64,000 bases of DNA. Origin: Desulfofarcimen acetoxidans DSM 771 (GTDB lineage Bacteria; Bacillota; Desulfotomaculia; Desulfotomaculales; Desulfofarciminaceae). The stretch is taken from the NCBI RefSeq assembly GCF_000024205.1, contig NC_013216.1:434001-498000 (forward strand). The letters are read 5' to 3'. The position numbers and the translations under genes were made by a program. A model generated the notes under the pieces. It worked only from the letters and a program-made list of their open reading frames with translations, was not told where the DNA came from and did not search any database. Below are positions 1 to 9,691 of the stretch, one piece after another. The first letter of the stretch is position 1; every line of letters starts with the position of its first letter.

Positions 1-3000
1 TTGCTTTTCCCGGAGCGAATTTGTTATCGCCTACGCCATTGGAAATACCCCTATCCTTGGCCGCTGCGAGATAGCCGGTGTAGTAGGTGCTGCCAGCATC
101 GCTAAAGTTGTCGGAGGGGTTTACAATTGGCTCGATGCCGTAGGCTCTCAGCAGCATAGTGATAAACTGTTCGCGTGTCAGTGTTGCGTTGGGGCTGAAT
201 GTCGTTGCCGATGTGCCGTTGGTGATACCTTTCTCTGCACAGAAGCTGACCGCCGCATAGAACCAATCGGCTTCCTTCGCATCGGTAAAGGGATTGACCC
301 ACGTAGGCTTCGCTGTGTCTTGCCCCACCACATAGAGAGAGAGATGGTCAAGGTTAAAGCTGACCACGCCGTTTTTGAAAGTGCAGTCAAGTTTCTCCAA
401 CTCGCCCCCGTCGTTCAAATACCATACGGCTACAGGCTGCGGGCCGGTATAGGGCATAGAAACGGCGAGCGTCCCATCAAAGGTACTAATCTTCTTCGTG
501 CCGGAGGTGATGTTGATGTCCAGCACAATATCGCCGCTCTTGACCGATTTCTTTTGTTCGTCGGTGAGAGAGCTGGTTGCCGCCTGTTTCAATTCAATGG
601 CCAGATTGCTGCCGGAAGCCTGCTGCGCAACCGAGACTGTTGCATCCTCGTCAAGGGTGATGGTGCCGACAGGCAGCTTGACAGTCGTGTCAAGACCCGC
701 TTTTGCAAAGGTTGCCAGCACATCCTTGGGAATGGACGCCGCCGTGATGCCGCTTACCTTGGAGAGGTCGAGTACCGCTTCGTTGCTCTTGCTCTTTTCG
801 ATGATTTCGTTGACCTTGACCATGGGCAGCGAGAGGGAGGCCGTGCCATTTGAGGCGGTGTAGTTCACAGAAACCGTGCCACCTGCCGCAGGGATGGTCG
901 GTGTGGTCGGAATACTGCTGCCGCCACCGCCGGAGCCACCGCCTGATTTATATTCAAAAATCACCTTTACCGTCACATTTGAGGCGGGCATATTGAATTT
1001 GTTGCCGGTAATTGTAACACCGCCGTCGATGACCTGCCATTCCTTGAACCGATAGCCGTTATTCGCATTGGCAGTCAGAGTAATTTGTGTTCCCTGTGAT
1101 GCAGAGCTAATATTAGCGTTTGCCGTACCGTTGCCGTCAGTCTGGACGGTGATGGTATAGGTAGTAGGTGCTTGTTCCAGCGTGAAGTTGACGGTATAAG
1201 TCTTAGTAGTTGTTTTATCCTCAGCGGTTACCTTCACGGCTGCACTGCCGGGCAGGGATATCGCTTGTGTTATACTTGCGACAGCCTTTGTATTATAAAC
1301 GTCTGCGCTTACTGTCGCAGCTTGGCTGCCGGGCAGGGTGTCATATGGCAGTTCCACACTATATGCGAAAACATTCGGATCAAAACCGCTTACTGTGCTA
1401 CCTCCTACTTTCAAATCGCTCAAACCGGCATCATCGGAAAGTATATAATTGTTTACGATGTTAACAGTAAGCTTGGCAGAATCGCCTTTGTCAAAGTCTA
1501 TCATAAATTCTGCCGTATTTCCTTCGGAAAAACCCTGTTCCTCAAGATAGCTGCTCTTGATGGTTAGCGCACTTTCGGTAACGATATATGCAGCAGGTGT
1601 TGTCAAAGACGTTGTCCCATATACCACATCCGTAATCGTAGAAGCGCTGTTCCATATGATGGCGGTACTTACATCGCCGGGGCTGTTCAGGTCATAACTC
1701 GCACTTGCCGGGCTGATGGCTGCATTTACTACGCTGTACTCCCATTGTGCATACACAGTAATCGGCCCGGTGACATCGGTATTCGCCGTAAATGCAGTTC
1801 CGCTTCCGTTGACCTGCGTGTTCCAGCCGTTGAAGGTATATCCGCTCCTCCCAGGTGCGGTTGGCAGGATACCCGCCTTGCCGCCTGTGATGACTGCTTT
1901 TGTATTGGGGCTTGCCTCGGTGTCGCCGCCGTTTTTGTCAAAGGTGACAAGAGAGGTGGCCTTTACCTCAAATGCGCCGGGCATTGCCTTGACAGCACTT
2001 GTGCCTTTTCCCGGTATGGTAAATACATTATAATCAAGGTCCGTGCTGGCTTTTTCACTCTCGTCGGTCACGGGCGTGCTCTCAATCAGCAGGGGCGTGA
2101 CGGCAACAATTTTGCCTTCTGCCGTAACCGATGCGCCACACTTGACGTCGCCGTCGTCGGGATCCATCCAAGTTGCCGCCAGTATGCCGACTCCGCCGCT
2201 ATTTGACGAGCTGACATTCCCGCCCACACGGATTTCGGCGCCAACAAAGGACACCGCCACGGCATTCTCCCTCGTCACAGAGATATTGCCGAGCACCACC
2301 ACGCTAGCTTTATTACTCCGGGCGTTGATAGCATAATCCGGCGCTGTGACGTTGCCCCAAGTCTCAACATAACCATTGCTTACGCTGATGCCTTCTCTGC
2401 CGCCCGTCACCGTTACGCTGCCTCTTACGGTAAGTTCAGCCTCCGCGTCCAAAAGCGCAGCGCGGCTATTTTCGCCGGATATTGTGAGGTCGCCAAATAT
2501 ACGTACGACTTGGGTTGAGGTACCGCCGTCGAAGGACGCCACATATGCGCCGCAGGCGGATTTGCCCGAAACCGTCACGTCTTTGTCCACGATGACAGCG
2601 CTGCCGCTGTTTAAGCACTCTATGCCATAGGCATCCTCGCCCTCCGCCCGGACGCTGCCTTTTACGCCGACAAAGCTGTCATCGGCAGCGTAGATCGCGG
2701 TGCCGCCAACCGTGGAGGTCACAGTGACAGCTTCTTCTGTCACTGCGTCATAACCATCGAATCCGCTGTCATTTGCCGCGTAGATGCCGTATTCAATTCC
2801 CGGCCCGGCGACAATGTTCAGTAAGCCCAAACCGTCAATTGAGCTATCCTCAATTGTCAGTTGGTCTTGATTTAAGCAAATCGCGGCGATCTGCGGATTG
2901 TTGGACATGGCATTCACATTCGATTCGGCATTCGCTCCGGGCTGCACTGTCAGCGTGTACCCGTTTAAGTCGAGCGTCACGCTGCACATACCATCCGGTG

Positions 3001-4939
3001 CAATGGGATTTGGATAGGTAATGTCATCCGCCAGCTTCAAGGTGTGCTGATTCCATTCACCGGAATCCACCTTGTCCAGCGCGGTCTTGAGCGCATCTGC
3101 ATCACCCACCTCATGCTCGGTCACCGGGTCGGATATGCCATCGCCTGTGAGGTTGAGCGTCACGGGGAGCGCGTGGGTGTAGGTTGGCTCTCCATCAGGC
3201 TCCGCCGGGTTATCTATAACTGTGCAACTGTACTGCCAGCCGTTCATGTCGGAGGTAAGTCCGTCGCTAATGGAGTAGGTTTTGCCCGTCTCTCCCTCAA
3301 GCTCCACAAAGCCCTTGTCATCGTTCTTGTTGACAACCCACTGATACGCGTCACCGGTTTTGTCAATTTCGAGAGTGATGCCGCTGTCATATCCTACCTC
3401 ATATTCCGTATCCATGCCCGAAATTGTCGCCTTGTATTCGATGTCCGGCGGGGAATTAGGCCCCTGAAGCGAGCCCTGCTTCACCTCACCCAAGTATTTA
3501 TTGACGATGAAGGCGTTTGAGGGATCGAACCAGTTATCGCGGGCGCTACCGGCATACGTGTCGGAAATGAACCGGGCCGCAGAAAACTTCCACCATCCAT
3601 AAACCTCTCCATTGTTCCCTACATGGTTGTTGGATTCCCAGTTGATCCAGCCGTCGCGGCAATTCCGAGAGACATAGTGGTTGCACAAAAAGGCTAATTC
3701 CGCAGGTCTATTCCCAACATTATTAAAGTTGCCTTTGTCCGCGTCAAAAAAGATATTATACAAAGATTGCTGCCCGCCGTAATTTTCCCGAAGTATTTGA
3801 TACTCGGCAGGGGTCGGCTGGTTGGTGTACACCTCCCAGCCCCCGCTCCATGCAGTGCGCCGGGCAGTTTTGTCATTCGTCAAGCTCATGAGGTAATCCA
3901 CGGAGGTATACCGCTCTGCACTTTGCGAAAAGTCCGCCCAAGCGGCTTCATCCCCCCAGGCATTCTTGGTCACATATGCGACTTTGATGTCGGGGGAGAA
4001 CGCACACAGGTCAATCCCCTGCTTGATGTCACGGGCGATGCGCAGGTTGGGGTGCCGGTAAACGCTGATGGTATTGTCAGGATTGACGACGGAGGTGCGT
4101 TTGACCATCTTATCCATCAGCTCGGCATCGTCCTTCAAGTCCTTCATTCGACTCTCAGCTTGGTACTTTGCGAGCCTGGCCGACGGAGTGTCTCCTTGAT
4201 TGTTATCGATAATCGACTGACAGGCAAGCTGGCTCATGGCTGAGAACAATGTGTATATCGACAGCTGCTTGTTGCGGAAGTCCTCCCGCATTACATAACC
4301 TTGATGCTCCCAGATATTCACGTATCGGTCATAGAGGTCAATGGCACCGAAGATATTGCAAGAACCGCCCTCCACTGCTTTTACGATCCTTAGCTGATTT
4401 CCGAGGTTTATGGTAGCGTTTTTCAGCGAATTGCCGCCGACCATGTAGTTCGGATCCTCCCCTTTAAATATTTTTTCAAAAAGGATTTTTAACATGGCGG
4501 GATCGGTTATTTTTTGCGCACTGCTAAGCTCATTGTAAACGCTGATGTAGTTGTTGATGGAATCCCCGTAGCCGTTCAAGAAATTTCGAAGCTCCTGTCT
4601 GTCAAGCTTTTTGGACATCTCTGCGATATCATTTTTAAGACCCTGAATTTGAACCTTGATTGCCTCAAGGGCTTGCAAGACCTGATCCGTTTGTGTCCCG
4701 AAAATCTTGCCCATAGCCTGGTTCATGGGGTAGCCGGCGATACTGCTTACCACGCCGCCAGCCAGCTTCTCGCCTGCCCACACGGCAAGTCCATTCCCTG
4801 CGCCCAGGATCATGGGGGCATCCGACTGCAAGGTGCTTTCCTCTATATCCTCGGCGGCAAATGCCGGGGATGCCAAAGGTACCAGCAACACTAGTGCCAA
4901 CAGCAGCGAGAGTGCCTTTCTTAAAATATTTCGCTTCAT
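1..4939 (-). CDS. Giant SLH-anchored multidomain surface protein (3' end outside window)
   Basis: An open frame of about 1646 codons starts at ATG 4939 behind GAGGAGGAA (4945-4953) and runs off the left edge. It begins with a signal peptide (KRNILRKALSLLLALVLL, then a PAFAAED cleavage region). Residues about 30-500 are unrecognised and partly helical. About 675-960 is a repetitive Gly/Val-rich stretch like a right-handed beta-helix. About 995-1063 is an InlB-type Listeria-Bacteroides repeat (FDKNGG...YTFNGWNT...YAQW). About 1073-1160 resembles a CBM_X2 Ig-like domain, and about 1165-1255 a cadherin-like beta-sandwich (LSDLKVGGSTVSGFDPN). A second divergent InlB-like repeat and a GGGSGGGGSS linker follow. 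SLH domains start near residue 1547 (NPFTDAKEADWF). The protein is probably exported and held on the cell wall, with adhesin or sugar-binding type modules. The exact role is unknown. The frame was checked at four points and is intact. Confidence 0.9.
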   Translation of the reverse strand, partial: MKRNILRKALSLLLALVLLVPLASPAFAAEDIEESTLQSDAPMILGAGNGLAVWAGEKLAGGVVSSIAGYPMNQAMGKIFGTQTDQVLQALEAIKVQIQGLKNDIAEMSKKLDRQELRNFLNGYGDSINNYISVYNELSSAQKITDPAMLKILFEKIFKGEDPNYMVGGNSLKNATINLGNQLRIVKAVEGGSCNIFGAIDLYDRYVNIWEHQGYVMREDFRNKQLSIYTLFSAMSQLACQSIIDNNQGDTPSARLAKYQAESRMKDLKDDAELMDKMVKRTSVVNPDNTISVYRHPNLRIARDIKQGIDLCAFSPDIKVAYVTKNAWGDEAAWADFSQSAERYTSVDYLMSLTNDKTARRTAWSGGWEVYTNQPTPAEYQILRENYGGQQSLYNIFFDADKGNFNNVGNRPAELAFLCNHYVSRNCRDGWINWESNNHVGNNGEVYGWWKFSAARFISDTYAGSARDNWFDPSNAFIVNKYLGEVKQGSLQGPNSPPDIEYKATISGMDTEYEVGYDSGITLEIDKTGDAYQWVVNKNDDKGFVELEGETGKTYSISDGLTSDMNGWQYSCTVIDNPAEPDGEPTYTHALPVTLNLTGDGISDPVTEHEVGDADALKTALDKVDSGEWNQHTLKLADDITYPNPIAPDGMCSVTLDLNGYTLTVQPGANAESNVNAMSNNPQIAAICLNQDQLTIEDSSIDGLGLLNIVAGPGIEYGIYAANDSGFDGYDAVTEEAVTVTSTVGGTAIYAADDSFVGVKGSVRAEGEDAYGIECLNSGSAVIVDKDVTVSGKSACGAYVASFDGGTSTQVVRIFGDLTISGENSRAALLDAEAELTVRGSVTVTGGREGISVSNGYVETWGNVTAPDYAINARSNKASVVVLGNISVTRENAVAVSFVGAEIRVGGNVSSSNSGGVGILAATWMDPDDGDVKCGASVTAEGKIVAVTPLLIESTPVTDESEKASTDLDYNVFTIPGKGTSAVKAMPGAFEVKATSLVTFDKNGGDTEASPNTKAVITGGKAGILPTAPGRSGYTFNGWNTQVNGSGTAFTANTDVTGPITVYAQWEYSVVNAAISPASASYDLNSPGDVSTAIIWNSASTITDVVYGTTSLTTPAAYIVTESALTIKSSYLEEQGFSEGNTAEFMIDFDKGDSAKLTVNIVNNYILSDDAGLSDLKVGGSTVSGFDPNVFAYSVELPYDTLPGSQAATVSADVYNTKAVASITQAISLPGSAAVKVTAEDKTTTKTYTVNFTLEQAPTTYTITVQTDGNGTANANISSASQGTQITLTANANNGYRFKEWQVIDGGVTITGNKFNMPASNVTVKVIFEYKSGGGSGGGGSSIPTTPTIPAAGGTVSVNYTASNGTASLSLPMVKVNEIIEKSKSNEAVLDLSKVSGITAASIPKDVLATFAKAGLDTTVKLPVGTITLDEDATVSVAQQASGSNLAIELKQAATSSLTDEQKKSVKSGDIVLDINITSGTKKISTFDGTLAVSMPYTGPQPVAVWYLNDGGELEKLDCTFKNGVVSFNLDHLSLYVVGQDTAKPTWVNPFTDAKEADWFYAAVSFCAEKGITNGTSATTFSPNATLTREQFITMLLRAYGIEPIVNPSDNFSDAGSTYYTGYLAAAKDRGISNGVGDNKFAPGKA

Positions 4940-5090
4940 AATTCTTCCTCCTCATAATTCTTCCTTCTCAATTTGGGATAAGTATTCTAATGAGCCTACA
5001 AATCGGTCGATACAATTTTACTATTTTTGAGGGAAAGGGGTTAATGCGTTCGTGATCGTATTTCCTGCGTTTTGAATCATTTCCCAAGCA

Positions 5091-5125
5091 AAAAAAAGGC
5101 CTCCGAAACCGTTTGGTGGGAGGTC
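5091..5125 (-). terminator. Intrinsic terminator of the AraC/PAS regulator gene
   Basis: On the minus strand a GACCTCC/GGAGGCC stem is followed by seven or eight T. It lies just past the stop codon at 5141. Confidence 0.75.
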
Positions 5126-5140
5126 TATCTCATGGACTTA

Positions 5141-6076
5141 CTATTTTTGCATCATCCTTGCCCGATACTCGGACGGTGTCATGCCCAATTCCTGTTTTAG
5201 TTTTTTCGCTAGATTCCCATTGTAATTCACACCGCATTCATCGAAAACCTGAGCAATGGACAGGTTGTTGTCGCACAGCATTTCCTTGAGCTTTTGAAGC
5301 TTAACACCCTGATAATACTGGTGGGGCGTCGTGCCGGTGTGCTGCTTGAACAGGCGGGTATAATGTGGCTTGCTAATGTGGACGATACTTGAAAGCGCAT
5401 CCGCATCAAAGTCCTCTTTCCAGTGATCATCCATGTATTCCTTGCCCTGTATCACTTCTTCCCGGCCCTGATAGTATCGAGAAGGGATAAAAATGCCCAC
5501 AACATATGCGATTTGATGATTTTCATCATAGATGGGAAAAGAGGTCATATTGACAAATATGCTTTCTGAGGGCAATTCTGCATTGCCGCCATACTTTGAG
5601 ACGGCCTCTCGAATCGGCATTTTGACATCGTAGATATGAGCGACCTCTCCCCGATAGGCTCGCTCGACAAAATCCTTGATGCCCCATTTTTCAAGGTTCG
5701 GCTCATAGCGCGTATTAAATATTCTTAAATCCTCCGGCGGATCGGACAATTTTATATGCCTAAAAAAGGCAGCGTTTGCAAATAACATTGCACCCTCCGG
5801 ATCGCATATTTGTACCGGATAAGGAAAATGCTTGAACATTTCCACAAACAAATCCTTGTTTTCAGTCAGTGATGGTGGCGACCCGAAGGACTCTTCTGTT
5901 TTTCCTGTGGATTTTTTATATCTTTTATCTTTGGGTTTTGCGACATCTTTGGGGATTAGCCAGAAGCCGCCCTTTTTTACTGCACCCGGAATGCGGCCGG
6001 CTGTCAAATGGTGGCTGATTGACCGCCTAGAAAGACCCCATTTTTCTGCCGCTTCATTGACTGTGATATATTTCAT
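5141..6076 (-). CDS. AraC-type regulator with N-terminal HTH and PAS sensor
   Basis: 311 aa transcription factor with three parts. Residues 1-50 form an excisionase/MerR-like HTH (VNEAAEKWGLSRRSISHHL). Residues about 85-205 look like a PAS domain (HFPYPVQICDPEGAMLFANA). Residues about 225-311 are a two-helix AraC/XylS DNA-binding domain (ISKPHYTRLFKQHTGTTPHQYY...GMTPSEYRARM). The arrangement suggests a cytoplasmic sensor regulator; the ligand cannot be read from sequence. It lies upstream of the giant surface protein on the same strand, with a terminator between, so it is a separate unit and a possible regulator of that gene. Start ATG 6076 follows a reasonable AG-rich site. Confidence 0.85.
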   Translation of the reverse strand: MKYITVNEAAEKWGLSRRSISHHLTAGRIPGAVKKGGFWLIPKDVAKPKDKRYKKSTGKTEESFGSPPSLTENKDLFVEMFKHFPYPVQICDPEGAMLFANAAFFRHIKLSDPPEDLRIFNTRYEPNLEKWGIKDFVERAYRGEVAHIYDVKMPIREAVSKYGGNAELPSESIFVNMTSFPIYDENHQIAYVVGIFIPSRYYQGREEVIQGKEYMDDHWKEDFDADALSSIVHISKPHYTRLFKQHTGTTPHQYYQGVKLQKLKEMLCDNNLSIAQVFDECGVNYNGNLAKKLKQELGMTPSEYRARMMQK

Positions 6077-6203
6077 ACTTCCACCTGCTTCTTAGAATTT
6101 TACAGGTTAATTATACTTCCAAGCGTGGAAAAGTGCAAGAGCAATCGCTGATGTGAACTCTCAATGGAAGTAGTCCTCAAAGGTGCTGATTATTCTTGGT
6201 TAA

Positions 6204-6806
6204 TTAGAAAAAATCATAGTCATCCAGCTTTCCTGCTAACTCGGCGGCTTCTTCTACGTCAAAACAGTTTTCGAATTCCAGAATGGCTTTATACTTGCCC
6301 AGCTCCCGGATTACACCATGCTCTTTCATAGCGCGTGCCAGCTCGTTAATCTCGTCGAAGGAAGAGATTGCATCGCAGAGCATATCTATCGTAGTTTTCT
6401 CAACGATGGCACAAACGTCGCCCATTTCAAGATCACGGTATGAGCCGACACCCAGTTGTTCGGCTACAGCTTTCAGCTCGTCCTCATGGACAGGGCAGTT
6501 TACCCATATTCCATCTTCTTCGTCCAGATCCAGCTCATCGCTGTTCGCAATGAGCTTAACCTGAATGTATGGCTCATCATCACCCAAAAGCACAGCCCGG
6601 TCCGACATGGATATCCCGTCATATACCACGCTTTCCGACAGCAGTCGGTATGCGGCGTTGATGGCATCGGCAATGGCGGCATTAGGTTTCTCTGCAATTT
6701 CCTGCTCCAAGCAGGAGCGCGTTTGTGTCGACATACGCTGTATCAGCTCTCCCAAGCAGTTCAGTTCCCTGATCGACCTATTCTGTATGGTCAAGCGCAA
6801 AACCAC
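6204..6806 (-). CDS. Acidic hypothetical protein, ArdA-like character, probably frameshifted at its start
   Basis: Up to 200 aa, very acidic. The C-terminal half (GIWVNCPVHEDELKAVAEQL ... FDEINELARAM) recalls the acidic antirestriction proteins of mobile elements, which mimic DNA, but similarity to ArdA is only by style. The listed start is GTG 6806. However, the good ribosome site GGAGGG serves a TTG about 30 bases earlier, and that frame (MTNKEIPWFC) stops after 11 codons. The natural N-terminus therefore appears lost to a frameshift near 6795. It lies at the edge of the decayed conjugative-type block. Confidence 0.55.
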   Translation of the reverse strand: MVLRLTIQNRSIRELNCLGELIQRMSTQTRSCLEQEIAEKPNAAIADAINAAYRLLSESVVYDGISMSDRAVLLGDDEPYIQVKLIANSDELDLDEEDGIWVNCPVHEDELKAVAEQLGVGSYRDLEMGDVCAIVEKTTIDMLCDAISSFDEINELARAMKEHGVIRELGKYKAILEFENCFDVEEAAELAGKLDDYDFF

Positions 6807-6844
6807 GGGATTTCTTTATTAGTCAACTTTTCTCCCTCCTATAT

Positions 6845-7048
6845 TCAGGTATCAATGGTTTCCACTCCTACATCCCCAAAATAGTCCAGATGTACACCTT
6901 CATCACCGGTGTTCCAATAATCTGTGCTTGTACCGTCACCCATCCCGCCGCCTCCATCCACATTCCCATCCCCGATAGCAAAGGCAGTCATTGGCAGAAA
7001 CATCGTTATCAGCAGGGTAATTAGCAATATGCTGAGTATTCGTTTCAT
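6845..7048 (-). CDS. Small secreted protein, probably truncated
   Basis: 67 aa: a clear signal peptide (KRILSILLITLLITMFLPM, then TAFA) followed by a Gly/Asp-rich mature part (GDGNVDGGGGMGDGTSTDYW). A start of this kind heads longer surface proteins in clostridial conjugative elements, as I recall them, so this may be the stub of a larger gene. ATG 7048 has AGGAGG-like bases upstream (near 7054). It lies downstream of the DUF6550-like gene, behind a terminator. Confidence 0.55.
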   Translation of the reverse strand: MKRILSILLITLLITMFLPMTAFAIGDGNVDGGGGMGDGTSTDYWNTGDEGVHLDYFGDVGVETIDT

Positions 7049-7067
7049 AAAATTCCTCCTTCAACGC

Positions 7068-7095
7068 AAAAAAGCACAGCATTTCTGCTGTGCTT
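7068..7095 (-). terminator. Intrinsic terminator after the DUF6550-like gene
   Basis: A perfect 10-bp stem AAGCACAGCA/TGCTGTGCTT is followed by a T-run on the minus strand, about 30 bases past the stop at 7124. Confidence 0.85.
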
Positions 7096-7123
7096 CACCT
7101 TATTATTTTCTTAGACTGTCAGT

Positions 7124-7651
7124 TCATATTCCCAATCTTATTTCCGTTTTCGTATATATCCTCGGCTGTCGTACCCACATTTGGCCTTTATCATTCTTAT
7201 CTCCGGCTTTTGGAGTAGAGGGAGAAGAGCTATTCTCTGGCTTCGTTACCTTATCGTGTTCAACTGGTTTTACTGTGTCAAACTTTTCTCCGTCCGGATT
7301 CTTGCCCGGGTCGGTCTTTTGGCTTCCGGACGGCTCCGGTGGTTTGGTTACATCCGGCTGTAAGTTCTGCACCGGCTGGTCAGTTTGATCCGCAGGCTTA
7401 TCCGTAGGAGCCGGGATCGGCTCGTCAAGCTGGATGACCAGCTCTTTGTCGTTTGTTTTTTCTGCTGTTTCTTCCATATTATTGATATCCGGAGTGACCT
7501 CGGCTTTGACCAAGGTTGCCGGAGTGTTTTCGCCGCCTGTTGGCGTTTCTGTCTGAAAGCGGGAGGAGATCGCAAAAATCAGCCCCACACAGATGACGCA
7601 AAGCCCGGCGATAAGAAGATTTCGTTTGGTTTTATCGTTCATATTCATCAT
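7124..7651 (-). CDS. DUF6550-like membrane-anchored linker protein of conjugative elements
   Basis: 175 aa. One N-terminal TM helix (LLIAGLCVICVGLIFAIS, about residues 11-28) follows a short basic segment. The rest is a long Pro/Lys/Asp/Thr-rich extracellular stretch with low-complexity repeats (KPADQTDQPVQNLQ, KPPEPSGSQKTDPG). This composition fits the DUF6550-type proteins I associate with Tad/conjugation blocks of clostridial mobile elements. A good ribosome site (AAAGGAGG) precedes tandem ATGs at 7651/7648. The frame is intact, unlike most of its neighbours. Confidence 0.65.
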   Translation of the reverse strand: MMNMNDKTKRNLLIAGLCVICVGLIFAISSRFQTETPTGGENTPATLVKAEVTPDINNMEETAEKTNDKELVIQLDEPIPAPTDKPADQTDQPVQNLQPDVTKPPEPSGSQKTDPGKNPDGEKFDTVKPVEHDKVTKPENSSSPSTPKAGDKNDKGQMWVRQPRIYTKTEIRLGI

Positions 7652-7742
7652 AGAATTTGCCTCCTTTTCAGTTTTTTTACCTCTTTACAGTTCCACACCC
7701 TACCACAGGTTTTTTCAGAAGTCTACCGAATCTGTGAAAAAG

Positions 7743-7997
7743 TTAAAATACAGACATATATCTTGCCTTCACCTTGAGATTTATCCGTATCGGCGGCAGT
7801 ATTTTACCCGTAAAGGATACCGGAACCTCCAAGTGGATGGTTGCGTCGGCAATAAACCTTTGGGCATTGGCCGGGTCGGAGGGCGCCAGAGGCGCGTTCC
7901 GGACATTGACCGACAAACTATAGAGCCTGAATTCCATAGCCTCACCCGCGTATTTCACATGGTACCCGCCGCTTCTTTGCAGGCCCAGCGCCCTGTC
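7743..7997 (-). pseudogene. C-terminal remnant of a DUF4320-like pilin/conjugation protein
   Basis: Readable in one frame as LDRALGLQRSGGYHVKYAG, then a C-terminus rich in beta-strand-like segments (HLEVPVSFTGKILPPIRINL). This matches the end of DUF4320-type, TadE-like proteins found next to Tad components in conjugative elements. The N-terminal half is missing: the frame meets a stop inside the palindrome at 7998-8040. The GTG at 7958 is an internal codon, not a true start. Confidence 0.6.
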
Positions 7998-8040
7998 CAG
8001 GTGAGCAAAGTGTCAACGTAGCTGACACTTTGCTCACCTG
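7998..8040. repeat. Perfect 18-bp inverted repeat at a deletion junction
   Basis: The arms are 7998-8015 and 8023-8040 (CAGGTGAGCAAAGTGTCA and its exact complement) with a 7-base loop. It sits exactly between the truncated DUF4320-like and TadC-like genes. There is no T-run, so it is not a standard terminator. Confidence 0.95.
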
Positions 8041-8046
8041 AGCCGC

Positions 8047-8448
8047 CTACCGGTTGGTAGCCTGCGGCGTAGCCTTCCCGCACTCCGTGGTAAACATCAC
8101 CGGAGCCAGCAGAGGGAGCAGGAGCAGGCAGGGAATGACACCAAGGAGGATGGCTCCCGCCTTGACGATGGCGTATGCCGCATAGACCTCCGGGGTCATG
8201 CTGATGCCCGCGGCCTTGAGGACATTTTCCATTCGGCTCTTTTTATACTCATCCATGGGGATGTGCCTGGAGAGCCTGACCGCAAAGGACATGAGACATG
8301 CCTCGGTGGTGTTGGCGGACTTTTTATTTCTTTTTGCGTAACTCAGCATAGCCTTGGCCGTCCCCATGGTGGGCAGCTTCAGCACATCTGCCAGAATAAA
8401 AAACAGCCCTGTGGCAAACAGGGCCGCAAAGAGTAATAGTGTTGTCAT
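8047..8448 (-). pseudogene. Truncated TadC/type II secretion F-like membrane protein
   Basis: 133 aa. It has an N-terminal TM helix (LLLFAALFATGLFFILADVL), a cytoplasmic stretch (SRHIPMDEYKKSRMENVLKA, typical of Tad/GspF membrane proteins) and a second TM hairpin (AILLGVIPCLLLLPLLAPV). It then ends in an unrelated tail. Family members are about twice this length, so the C-terminal half is deleted up to the palindrome. In an intact system this would be the inner-membrane platform protein working with the CpaF-type ATPase upstream. Confidence 0.65.
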
Positions 8449-8453
8449 ATCGG

Positions 8454-9633
8454 CTACCTCCTGTATTCGATGGGCTTGGTCAGCCGGATCACGAAGGCGG
8501 TGCTGATGAAGATCGCCGCCGCGCAGACCGCCAGGACAAACTGTTCGATTGCGGTGTGCATCAAGGTTTCATACCAGCTCCTGTTGAGGAAATACATAAT
8601 GGGAATGTTTCCGATCACAAGAATGACCATGATGATGAATTCCTTGCGCGGCTCAAAGACCATGTATTCCAGCTCGGCATTCACAATGCGCATGTCACTG
8701 AGCTTTGAAACGATGGGCGTCAGGGTGGTCTTAAGGTTGCGGTCATACCGGCAGGCGGCAATGGCGTCGCACCATTCCCGGAACACCTCGTTTTCGAGAA
8801 ACCGTTTCTGCAGGCCCGGCGAGATGCCTTGCACCAGTCCGTGCCGTCCGTCGATGATAAACCGGGCGTCCTCTATGCGGTTTTCCATGATGGTATACTG
8901 GAACAGCGGACGGAAATTCCGGCTGCCGTCAGGCAGGATTTCGCATTCCATGATCTCCATCACGCGCCGCTGCTTGCAGAACACGATAATGGGATAGGCT
9001 TCGGTCACATACCCCATAAGGGTTTCGTCCGACATGTCCACCGCCCGTTTGCAGAGAGATACCATCCTGCGGTAGGTGGCTTCGCAACTGTTAGAGTGGA
9101 TAGTGGTCAGCACCGTGATTCCGGTACGGGCGGCTTCCTGCGCTGCGCATCTCGCCCACAACGATAATGTCCGGATTGAACCGGAGGCACATATCCAGCA
9201 GGACGATCTGGTCGATGCGCTGCCGCTCGTTTTCACTGTCGCGGGTCAGGGTATGGATGACGCTGTTGATGATTTTTCCGTCCTTCTCCCGTACCAGCGC
9301 CAGCTCACGGGAGCCGTTTTCGATGGTAAAAATCCTTTTACTGTCCGGGATGGTGGTCAGAAGCCAGCCTGCCAGGGCGGTCTTGCCGGAGCTGGTGGCT
9401 CCGGCTACACAGATGGAAATGCCGTAGCGAAGGCACTCCGCGAGAAAGTCCAGCATCCCCGCTGTAGCCGTGCCGCCCCGTATAAAGTCCTCTTTTTTCA
9501 GGTTTTGCGGATTGACAATTCGGATGGAGCCGCAATGGAACAAGGGGTCAACGATTGCCCTGCCGTTATCCACGTATCCGGCAGTGTTGCCGTAATAGAG
9601 GATACGCTGGTTTTTGATACTGATACTGCTCAT
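8454..9633 (-). pseudogene. Broken CpaF/TadA secretion ATPase fused to the end of a TadB-like protein
   Basis: The gene starts at ATG 9633 behind AAAGGAGG. Walker A is visible (GATSSGKTALAG), as are the aspartate box region and RFNPDIIVVGEMRS. Near 9150 the frame breaks: the expected RSAEANAAQEAARTG has become RSA/QEAARTG in the next frame, a small deletion between short repeats. The second frame continues with the ATPase end (TVLTTIHSNSCEATYRRM ... GISPGLQKRFLEN). It then passes without a stop into a TadB-like C-terminus with two TM helices (FIIMVILVIGNIPIMYFL; FVLAVCAAAIFISTAFVI). The start is also shortened (DPLFHC/GSIRIVNPQN). At least three deletions are therefore seen in one gene pair. 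No functional ATPase is expected. Confidence 0.8.
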
Positions 9634-9691
9634 AGAGATGCCTCCTTTCAATGGGCTTTCTTCTCCGGTTTAGCCGGAGCGGTCTGTTTTT

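Noticed and set aside
320-3520. Several long plus-strand open frames (for example 320-853, 1745-2206, 3044-3520)
   Set aside because: They are antisense to the giant SLH protein gene, which has a continuous frame, signal peptide and recognisable domains. High GC makes long antisense frames likely.
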